A stretch of 64,000 bases of DNA from NCBI GenBank assembly GCA_025267735.1, contig CM046299.1, positions 40,129,733 to 40,193,732 on the forward strand. The letters run 5' to 3'. The notes under the pieces were generated by a model. It made no database searches. It saw only the letters and a list, made by a program, of their open reading frames with translations, and was not told where the DNA came from. Below, one piece after another: positions 1-12,000 of the stretch. Position 1 is the first letter of the stretch. Every line of letters begins with the position of its first letter. The translations under genes were made by a program, and so were the position numbers. The DNA is from Mactra quadrangularis (taxonomy: Eukaryota; Mollusca; Bivalvia; Venerida; Mactridae).

Positions 1-73
1 CAGTTATGGAAGAAGAGATGGTCACCGTGGAAACATCGGAACAAGAATTTGTATTTAGAGAGTTTGCTGTCAA
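1..73 (+). CDS. TIMELESS: TIMELESS exon a (partial at window start)
   Basis: Reading from position 3 gives VMEEEMVTVETSEQEF followed by VFREFAVK, matching the acidic stretch and VTVTEQEF-like segment of vertebrate TIMELESS. The exon ends after 'AA' of a split lysine codon at a strong GTAAGT donor (74). Whether position 1 is inside the exon or near its acceptor cannot be told. Confidence 0.88.
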
Positions 74-3000
74 GTAAGTCCTATAAAAAAATCCTTAAGC
101 ATGTAGCATCACCTCAAAATCTCTACAAAGATTGCTCAAATTTTCTCCTCAAAATTAGAATTTGCAAGTTTTATAATGTGTTATATAATGAAATGTTAAA
201 TTTGTGTTTAAAAGTGTTAGGCCTAGAGCTTTCATGTTTGATATGTAGCATCACCTCAAGATCCAGTGCAAAGATTGTTCAAATCATGCCTCTGGGTCAA
301 AATTGGCCCTACCCCAGGGTTTGCAAGTTTTTCATGTTGCTATATAAGGAAATGTTAAAAAAAAAATCTCAAAAACTGTAAAGCCTAGTGTTTGCATTTT
401 TGACATGTAGCATCATATGAAGGTCAGAGCTTTTATACATGTAAAATGAGTTTTAAAAGATTTTGTCAGATATCCATCTAGATCTAGATTTCAGGTGAAC
501 AATCCTGGGTCTTTCGGACCCTCTAGTTATAATTATTGTCTTTTTTGTTTGTATTATTATTGTGATTATTAATTACTATTATTTCAGGTTTGCTAAGCCA
601 GAGATATTAAAGGCGTATGTACTACTATTAGGAGATTTTCAGAAGAATTCTACTCATACAAATCATTGTTGTGTAAAGATGTTACATCGTATTGCTGTTG
701 ATCTGGGCTATATTGGAATGATGTTTCAAATATCTTTGTTTCGTGTCTTCCAGAAAATACTTCTAAGTCCTTTAGTCAAGGCTGAAAGATATAAGGTATA
801 TATTATACGTATTGCGTGTCATAGTACTCAACACACTATTTTTATACTTTCTGGCATATTATGTTATACCCTCTGGCGTCCGTCCGTCTGTCTGTCTGTC
901 TGTTAGCAATTTGGTTTCCGAAGCATAACTTAAGTTCCATTTGGCCCACAATATTCGAACTTCATAGGATGATTGTCCATATCGGGTAGAAGACCCCTAT
1001 TGATTTTGGGGTCACAAGGTCAAAGGTCAAGGTCACTATTACCTTAAAACTGAAAACAGATCTTTTTTCTCTACTTTGTTTTCCACAATTATTCATAATA
1101 TGATATTCAAATGGAATATTCCGATGTCTTACAAATGCTTCATCTTAACTAAAAAAAAACGACACTTTCGGGCATATAATGCTCCGCCTAGCGGTGCTCT
1201 TGTTGAATGTTTTTCTACTGTCAGTGGCAGATACATTAATCCTGCTGATTTAAGTACTAGATATTTGTTTAGTAACCCCTGTATATTTATATAGATATCA
1301 ATTTTTATAGATCATTAGTACTGAAGTACTGTAGAGAGTATTAAAATCAGTGGGGCTAGGCTCAACATTAAAGGTTGTCTGAGTGCCCCTAATGAGTAAT
1401 ATTTGTGTTTGGGCAACTTGTTACTGCTAGTAAATGTTTGATTCAAGCAAGTGAAATGTATAAATTTGTCCAACTGGGCAACCTATTGTAAAATTTAATC
1501 TGAAGGTCTGGTATGTATGTGCCACTGACAGTTGAATAAAATAAATAATACAAGCATGGATGAAAGGACTTATCGCTCATTTAAAATTTAAAAAATAAAT
1601 AAAAATGCTATTAATTGCATAGAAATATTCGGTGACATAGAGGTGACATGGAGAAATATTTAAAATACCGCTACTATTACATGGCCACGCAGTAGCTATT
1701 ACGTGCACAGGCAATAACGTTTACGTGGCCACATAATAGCTTTACGTGGCCACGCAATAGCTTTACGTGCACACGCAGTAACGTTTACGTGGCCACATAA
1801 TAGCTTTACGTACGCACACAATAATGTTTACGTGGCCACGTAATAGCTTTACATGGCCACGCAATAGCTTTACGTGCGCACGTTATAATTGACCAATGTG
1901 AGTTGTCGAAATTGGCAGCCATTTCCATTGGCGTGCGTACATAATAGCTACTGAGTGGCCACGTAAAGCTATTACGTGGCCACGTAAAAAATTAAATATA
2001 TCTCCATGTCACCTCTATGCCACCGTAGAAATATTTGGATTGCAGTAAGATTTCTGATAATGATAATTTTAGTACCATTTGATAAACAACTGTAAAAGAT
2101 AATGGTTTTATGCATAGAAATCAAACCTTAGTAATGGTATAGATGACTGAGTGAGTAGCTTAAATTGCATGTACACTATAAAATTAACTTGCAGGGGCAG
2201 ATCCAGGATTCTTTTCGGGGGGGGGGTCTGAACCACAACCACATCATAGGCATTTTGCAGAAAAATGCAACATATTGGTAATAAAAACTACATAACCAAA
2301 TAATCTATGTTAAGCACTGAGAAAAATTGCTTCATGCTACATAAAAATGACTCACAGGCAAGAAATACACTAATGGACAGGTACATTTTCCAAATTCTAG
2401 GGGGGTCTGGACCCCCCTCCCCCCAGCTGGATCCGCCTATGTCTTGCATGAACAGAATGAAACTGATTGATAGTTTATTACAAATAACATTGGTCACATA
2501 ATCAAGATTTGGACTTACAGATAAGTTTATCATGTTGAGAAAAACTGAGTATAAATCTAGTAACAAGAAAAAGACAGAATTGCTACATATATATTACAAA
2601 ACTGCATGTATACGTAAAGTATAAATTGATATTAATTTTTCTATTCAGTAAAGAAATACGAGTAAATAATTGATATTTATATTAAAAGTATTTCTATAAT
2701 TTAGAGCATTGTTGATGACATTTAATTAAAAACTCAGATAAATTTATATTTCTAGGAAATCTGTAAGTTTGCTACATATGTTGTTAGAAAATTTGTGGAA
2801 GTTGCTACAAACAATAAGAAGATATTTATGGAGCTATTATTCTGGAAATCTAATAAAGATGCTATAGAGGTTGTTGAAGGTTATGGTTCCTACCAGAGGT
2901 AAGGGCTTTCAAATTCTCCTCAGGGTTAATTTGTCACAGGTTGAGTTGTCTTTGGTTAAGTTGTTTCAATCAAAAAAATTAAAACAATATTGGTTTTATG

Positions 3001-6000
3001 CTAAACTTCTTTCAATTCATAATGGTCAAGGAAAAAAATAATGACAAGAAAATTTTGGGATAGTGATCAAATGATTTGTCATATACAATTGCGATAGAGG
3101 GTTGTGACTTTAAATTTTATTTTCTCCATTTTTAGTTCATTTCTATTGGAGTTCCAAGAATAAATATTAAAAGTCAAGGAAGAAGACACAAAATTTTTAG
3201 GTCTCATCATGTCTACCAAAGTTTTTTCTTCTGTTCGACATCACATACCTTTTTTCATTGGCAATTAATTTATGCATTTTTATATGTCATTGAAAGATTA
3301 ACCATTTCTTTGATAATTAAGACTAAGACTACTACTTTTCGAAAATTGGCTCAGAAATAAAAACACTGTAACCCGTTGACTGAGATAGGTCTTTTTTTAT
3401 TCTGAGGTGATAAGTTACATACCTTTAATATTTATATATGTATAGAAAAATTTTGTGAGGAAATTATTTATCCCGGCAACCATTCTTGCAAATACAGTCC
3501 ATTCGCGTTCGCTCGAAATCGGACGGGACTTCAAAAAATGCTCGAGCGAACGCGATCTCGAGTTAACGTATAACAGATCCGCCATCTTGTTTTTTTCGTA
3601 ATTTTTCCACATCGTGATATTCACTTTAAAGGCGTCGTCTCATTCGGAACAACCTCGGCAATCTTCTACGCATATAAACCTCGATTAACATAAGGTGAAA
3701 AAGTAGATCTAGGAATTTTGGTTTCTGCGGTAATATAGTCTGAACTACACAGAAATACAACTCGTGAGATATTGTACGAATGAAACGATGTGATAAAGCG
3801 TGAAACAATGTTAAAATAAAATGTTGACATGATAAAAGTGACTATCGCCGGACCTTATAACTTGGTTGTAATCCTTCTACGTCTGATTTCCGAGGTATAT
3901 CTTTGTAGATGATCGCCGAGGTTGTTCCGAATGGCGTCGTCTCACGCTGTCACAATATTAGATGTTGATGTAGATTTGAGTTTGAATAAAATACATGTAA
4001 TAATTCAATGGTGTTATTTTTCCTAATTTTAAATGTGTTCTTGTTAAGTGCATTTAACATAACATAAAAATGTTCATTTTGTTAAACTTGATGATGTCAA
4101 TGTCCTCAATTTTAACCTTTCTTTGTTTTATGTAGAATACATATACATGCACTTTGAAACTCATTTTGTTTTTGCTATCGTCCTTGTTGTGAATAAAACT
4201 TTACTTAAATGTACGCGATTTTTTGTGAAGAATGTGTAATTTTATCTGGAATAAAAATTTAAAAAATACACATTTTGTTCAATCTTGCTTTTATTTAACT
4301 AACATTTCTCGACGTACTGTCATAAGGTTCGATTTAATATGCTGTACCAGTACAGGTAGGTAAGATGTAAAATTCAGTTAATTACACGTAATGACACGTT
4401 TAAATTAAACAAGATTAAACAGATCTTGGCTTCTACATTATCACAGTTTGATTTAATTTGATAAGTTTTCAATGGCGAGTGACACGTCAAACAAAAGGCT
4501 ATTCATCGGATAATGATACCTGGCCGTGAAAGGTGCGAAAATTTTCAAAAATCAATACTTTGAGCCAGCGCGTAATTTTCAAGTGATTTTATCATTGACG
4601 GGACTCGAAATCCAGCTCGAGTTAATGTAAAATACGAGTCAACGCATTTTGAGTTATCGCATCTTTTTTAAATGAACTTTAGAGTAAATTCGATCGGGAC
4701 CAAGATACGATCTCGAGCGAAACCGTAATTACGAGCGAACGCGTTTTGAGCGAACGCGAATGGACTGTATATAAATAATTTTTTTTCTATAATTAAAGTA
4801 AAGGTAAAGTATTATGGTCAGAGGATGCTGAGGCTGAAGTTAGAAGATTATTTGAAGAATATCGTATAAATGAAGAAGGTTTGTTTAACGTGTTTATTAT
4901 TGCTTTATTCATTTTCCTTGTCTGGGTTAGTTTGAACAGTGATTGAATTCACATGTTTGACATACAGATACCTGGGCCTCAAGTTTGATCTCATTTTTGT
5001 CACTGGAATTCCAAATATTTCCATCTTGTCCATGGTCAAGCAAAGGCTTTAGATCTGTTTGCTGACAAATGTCAAAAGTTAAAACATTCAAAACATTAAA
5101 GTAAACCTTATTAAAAGTACAAAAAGTCATTCATTACATGTTTGTTATCAGAAAATAGCATTTGTTTAATGCATTGTAAAAGTAACATTTCAGTAATCAG
5201 TATTTGATTTAAGTATTGTCATCCTCATCATTAAACAGCTTTTGATATGTTGATTGTCAATGGACGACTGGGATGGAATGTAGAACTTGTCTGCAGTCAA
5301 AACTGTACTGATAGAGCATAGGAATTCTGTGAAATGTTTTCTACTGCATTTCTCATGTTAACCTCTGTATCTAACTCTGGTAAAAAATATGCTAAGTGCA
5401 TGATAAGAGCTTGGAACAGAGATTCAGGCCTGTCCATGGAAAGTGAGTAGGACAAGTGACCACCTCAACATGACTCAAAAAATGCTACAAAATGGCATAA
5501 AAGCAGTATACAATACTTTCATGTTTACTTTATCATTACAGAAGATAAGGATACTGTTGATTGCATTATGGAAAGGATAACTGACCCTTCTAAAACTAGG
5601 GGTCAGATAATTAGGGAGCTCAAGAGGCAAGAACTGATTGAAAGTGCTAAGGATATTAAAAAACCTAAAAGGTGAGTGGTACAAATGGAGTACTAAATGT
5701 TAAACTTAAGTGATCGGCTAATGTTGGTTTTGTACATCTACAGTGTAACCTGCATTAAGCGGCCAGGTACGGGAAGTGGCCAGATTGGCTGCTTACGGCA
5801 GGTGACCGCTTAAACCAGGTTTAATTAAACTGCATCAAGCAGTTCGTTCTGACTGTATACAAAAATTCGCCATTTTTGAATGTCTTTGGTTTGTTTATAA
5901 TATGATTTTAAATGACATGCTTTTACGTAATAATTGTGGCCAAATACATATATACATTGGGTGTAACATTACTCATTTTTATATTAAAATAAGCTTCAAA

Positions 6001-9000
6001 TATTTCCGATCATTTTAATACAGATTCCGCCAAAAAAGCGGTTACGAACTTGACGACGCTGTCGCCATTTTGTTTACGTTATAAACCCGTAATCCGGTCA
6101 TTTTCCGTATAGCTCACTATGTTATTTGATCGTCGTAAAAAATATTTTAGTATTGAAATTAATTGTAATTGCTAGTTGTCAAACCGAAGACAACCTTCTC
6201 ATAACCTAATTTAACTAATTGAGTAAAACTAGCGGATTAAGTGTTTATGCAGAGCTTAATATTTATTGGTTTTCAATGATGACAATTTAAGTGTCATTTG
6301 TATATCGGAAATCAAACGTCACGTGACGACGCTTGTATAATTAATTTTGTCTGTTTAATGACTCAACTGGATGGGTTGATAACATTGTTTGTGACAAGCT
6401 GTTAATTTCAAATTTATTTGACCGTGACCGCTAAATCCAGGTAAATTGACGATTTTTGAAGGAGTGTGTGGCCGCAAATTTAATACTTATTATCTTTAAC
6501 AAAGGCATCGTTATTCACGACTATAAACAAACATACGCGAATTTTGATTGGCCGTTACAACAAATTGTAATTATAAAAACTTTCTCTAGTTAAGCTAACT
6601 AACGCAATTTGTTGAACGATTAATCTAACTAAGAGACACCTTTAGTAATTTTTCAAACAAAAACATTGACATTTAATGAGATTCTTATCACGTGATTAAT
6701 ACATCGTCATAAAAATCGATAATTTACTTAGTATTTGACACGTCCGCTAAGATAATGCAATTTTGGTGACACGTTGTTAATTCAAAAAATTGAAAAAATC
6801 GCGGTCGGTAGTGGCCGCTTATTACAGGTAAATTGACCGTTTTTAGAGGAAATGACTGGCCGCTGGCCACAGACAGCAAGTGACCGCTTATTCCAGGTGC
6901 AATATTGCACGATTTTCGTCGGGAGGAAGCCAGACTGGCCGCTTACAGCAGGTGACCGCTTATTCCAGGTGGCCGTTAATGCAGGTTATACTGTATACAA
7001 TTACATTAACTAGTATTTTCAAAGTTATATTTACAGTCCATTATGCTGTAATGATTTAGAGTAATTATCCATATTCACGATTTTTCGACATCAGGTTGAA
7101 GCCATTTCAAAAAATCTTTATTCCACTGTTTTTACAGTCCATCATTCTATAGTGATATTATTTTTAGACTCCATTATCTTATAAACATGCTATATTTACA
7201 GTGGATCTAGAGCTGGAGCATGGAAAGAAGAAGATGAGTTGGAACTACATGAATTATATGAGAAATATAAAGATTCTGATGGTATACTATAATTGATATG
7301 TTGTTTTTTAGCTCGACTATTCGAAGAATAGTAAGAGCTATCCTACTCACGTCGGCGTTGGTTAAAGTTTTTTAAAAAGGCTATTATCTTGTATACCGTC
7401 AAAGATATTTGCTTCAAACCTCACATACTTACTTACTGTGACACAGGGCATATCCCTGACAAGTTACATAACTCTGTCAACAGTAATTTCAGAGTTATGC
7501 CCCTTTTCCACTTAGAAATTTTGGTTAAAGTATGCATGCAAGCCCTTATCTCCAAGACTAATTCAGATATCAGTTTCAAAATTTTCTTTTTTTTCTCACA
7601 AATATTAACGATGATTATGAGAGCTTGTATCAACAAGTGCCATAACTCTATAAAGCTTTCTGGCAAAATTATGCCCCTTTTTGGACTTGGAAAATCTTTG
7701 TTACACTTCTGCATGACAGTTGCTATCTCCAAAACTAACTCACATATCAAGTTGAAACCTCACACAGATACTTAGTATAAAAATATGAGGTCGTATCACT
7801 AGGTCCCATAACTCTGTGTAGTTTTTTCAACAGAATTATGCCCCTTTTTGGACTTAGAAAATCTTGGTTAAAGTTCTTCAAGTAAGTTCTTATCTACAAA
7901 ACTAACTAACATATCACTTTGAAACTTCTCACAAACATTTAGGCTAAATATCCGAGCTTGTATTAACAAGTGCCATAACTATATGAAGCTTTATTACAAA
8001 ATTATCCTCCTTTATCGACTTACAAAATGTTGCTTTAACTTTCCAATGTAAGTTGCTTTCTCCAAAAGTAACTCAGATATTGGGTTGAAACTTTACACAA
8101 GTACTAACTATGAACATATGAGCTTCTATCACTAGGTCCCATAACTCTATGTACTTTTTGGAAAGAATTATACCCCTTTGTGGACTTAGGGACTTACATG
8201 CAATACTATTTGGACTTAATGTTTTAAGTTTTGAATGCAACTTATTTCTGCAAAGCTTTCACAGGTGACAGATTCTTACCATACTCTTATGCAATTGTTT
8301 GTTTATATCAACCAAGTTTACATGATATTGTGCACTGCCTATCACATTGCTGTCTTCTAGCATTATTCGAATAGTCGAGCATTGGCTGTCTTACGGACAG
8401 CTCTTGTTGTATTTTTAAACTGTGAATTTTTACCATTTACTTACTTCATTTACTTACTTCATTTCTTCTTAATGGTTTCTTAGTTCAAATGCCTGCTGAG
8501 GCTTATTTGGTAGAGTCTTGACTTTAAGTCTAGAGATAGTGGGTTGGAATCCTAGGTCACTAACCTTCGTGGTTAAAAATTCATTCTACCTTTTACCTCT
8601 GTTTCATGTAAGGCAGTTGTGAGTGGCTAGCTAAGGTATGCTTTGGGTAAAAACTTGGTCTATAAACATAATTTGAGGTAATTAAACTTTAACAGGCATT
8701 AACATAGGGCTGCGGATCGTTGTGCTAGTAGAGATCCTATCCGAACCACGATTCATGTGTAGCGATTCACGAATCATACCACAAATCACTAAAGCATTCA
8801 GGAATTCATGTAATGACAAAATAAGTGAAAATTATAGAAGATTTTACTATACGTGAAACCATGTACTCTAAACATTACTATCAGACGTTTTATGGAAATT
8901 TTTCAGTGATACAATTTTGGTTCAAATGTGTATCAATTGAAATTTTTATACAAGATAATTCGGTCCCTACCTAAATTAAAGTTTTCATTAGTAGTGTGAC

Positions 9001-12000
9001 TCATTTTCAGTGGTAATTAAGCTGAAAATGTTCTTTCATTTTTTCCAAAACCAGGTCGCGATCTGACGATTTCGGACGTGACGAATATTCGTACTCGATT
9101 TTCTTGTCGAGATTATCCGAGTACTCGGATACTCGCCGCAGCCCTACATTAACAATCCAAACCAGCCCCCATGTTTTTCACAAATCATATATTCAGGAGT
9201 GATCACTCTTTACTGACTGTTGCTGTATTAAGGGGAGATGAGTCAGATTGGAATTGCAAAATTTAGGTTTTTATCAAGGAATTTATGACTAAGTCCCTAT
9301 TGTAATTGCCGAATGAAAGGCACCATGATAAACTTACATATTATTCTTGTAATGAAATGTAAGAAACCTGCATTTCAAAACTCATTTCAACTGTACTTTA
9401 AAAACATTATTTTTATCTGGACTTAATCTATACTTGGGGATATTTTGTAATCTGAAAAAATGATTCCTCTCTTATGTATAAGCTGCTAAAATTACAAATT
9501 TCTGGATATTAATTTTTTTAATTTTCACCCATATGTTATATAATTGTGTATTTTAGATCCAGTAGGTTCAATTATGTCCGAGATGTGTAAGAAAAGAAGT
9601 CGTCCAAAAATAATGGAGAAGTTATTAAGTATGGGACTTGTCTCAGACAGAAAGGAACTGTATAAAAAACGTGGTAAATCTGGCCGTCGTTCACGTAGGG
9701 GAGGTAACTCAGATAGCAGTGATAATGAAGGTTTGTTTTTTGTTTCTTGAGTTATCTGTTCTTTGTCTTACATGTCATCTTAAGTATATATAGAAAAATG
9801 AATTTTAATCAATGCTGACTTAACTGGAAACAAACATTTTTGCATGGGTAAAATTTTCAGTATTAAAGGTACTCATTCACAGTTTTCAACTTAAATATCA
9901 ACTTTTTCTAAAACTATCAAAATTGTATGGAAATATTTTTGGAAGCAGTAACGTAGTGTTAAGATAATGACAATTTTAGTGCAAATTGACATAAAACTAT
10001 GAATGATGGTGTTTCATGTAGTAAATATCTACCCCGTGTGTCACGGTATAGGCATTTGTAGTGCATTTTTGAGACTTGTATATTTCTTGCAACATATTGG
10101 TCAGTTTGTCTTAAAATAATAAGAATTAATTTTTGTGACACAATTACAGACTCTGAATGGTATTTTGAAATTGTAGAAAAATAAACCAAATCTGTGAACT
10201 AAGTCTAATACCTTTAATACTGATATCAGTATTTTGGGAATGCTGAATGGCAGGATGTTGATACATTGCTTCCTTAATGAAACTTAAGACCAATAAGCAG
10301 CTTGATATTTTTCTGCTTTTTGGATATCCAACTTTTTTTGGTCCAGAGAGGTCCTTGAATTGGCCCTGAAAAGGTGGGGGGGGGGGAGTCAGTCTGCTGA
10401 TGAATTGATGATTTCTGGGACCAGATACAGTTACACACAGTTTTTAGTCTCATACATCTTCTTCCAATTTAGAGAGCTTACTTTTAAAAATGGTGGCCTC
10501 TAGGTCTGCAGAGCATGGATCTGGATTGAGTATAAAGTGGATGAACGGTTGCTTGGGCAGATCATTAGCAAGTTGTTTTCTGCTAGAAACGCACTCCCTG
10601 TCAGGAAGAAATGCATTAAGTATCCTGTGGACAAAATGTGTCTGTGAGCCTCTGTCTGATGAAAAGAAGCTAGGTTTAGGACCCCAGACTCCCCTTTCAG
10701 TTTTCCCATTTGTTGCTTTTCCACTTGGTCTCATGCCTGAAGAAAGTTTCTTACAATTTAAAATCCATAAGGCATTATTTCTCAGTGATAGTTGAAGGTC
10801 ACATACATTTTATATTGTTATTCAACTTCAAGGACCAAGAGAATTGCCCTCAGATTTTGAAGAGTCTGACTTGGATAGTGAACCTAGACCTAGAAGTGAT
10901 GATGATGGTGATAGTAGTAGTAGTAGTGGCGCTGATACTGATGATGATGACGATGATAATGATGGTGATAATACAATCTCTGCTACATCTGAAAATATGG
11001 CTGATGTTATTAAAGGGCTTGTTGATAAAGGTTTGTTATGATATTTATACCCCCGCTTCGAAGAATAGGGGGGTATACTGTTTTACCCTTGTCCGTGCGT
11101 GCGTGCGTCCGTCCGTCCGTTACAAAATTTCCGTCACATTTTTCTCAGCAACTATACCATGCTACAGCCTGAAACTTTGCACATTGCTTCATCCTATAGT
11201 CCCATGTGGTGTAAAGCGATTTCATGCTCCTTACTCATCTACTTCCTGTTTGTCGCATATTTTTAGATTTTGGCGGGGGTATCACTAGTGAGCATTAGCT
11301 CACAGATTTACTTGTTTTATTTATATACTGTATAGCGGGTTATTTCTGCGGGGCAAATATTTCGCGTAAACAAGAGAGTTTTGTATTGGCGATGCTAAAT
11401 ATTGGCGGAAATTACTCTGAGCGCCAATTTTAAACCTCCCGGTGAAAGATGGTCAAAGATACATAACTCTGTCTTTTCCAATAAAAAGGTCAATTTACCT
11501 GTATAAGCGGTCACTACCGACCGCGACTTTTCAAATTTTTGAAATATTTAAGTGTCACCAAAGTAGCATAATATGAGCGGACGTGTGAAAAACAACGCTT
11601 ACACAGTAGATTATCTATTTCTATGACGATGTATTGACGGGACAAGTTTAATCATGTGATAAGAATCGCCATTAAATGTGAATGTTTTTGTTACAAATAT
11701 TACCTGGGTGCCGCTAAGTTTGATTGATCGTTCGACAAATTGCATAAGTAAGCCCAACTCGCGAGAGTCTTATAATAATAACAATTTGTTGTAATGAACA
11801 ATCAAAATTTTCGCATGTTTGTTAATAGTCGTGGATAACGCCTTTGTCTTTGTTAAAAATTATCGGTATTAAGTTTGCGGCCACACACTCCTTAAAAATC
11901 ACCAATTTACCTGAATCCATTGGTCAAAGTCCAACAAATTTTAAAATTAACAGCTTGTCACAAACAATGTATAATCAACGCACCTAGTTGAGTCTTTAAA

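Noticed and set aside
7389..7775. Open frames of 128 and 105 codons on opposite strands (also near 48263)
   Set aside because: They fall inside family A elements and arise from its tandem cores.
10450..10795. Overlapping frames of 74-101 codons on both strands
   Set aside because: They lie in the intron before TIMELESS exon h; all three overlap each other and none matches a family or has splice support.
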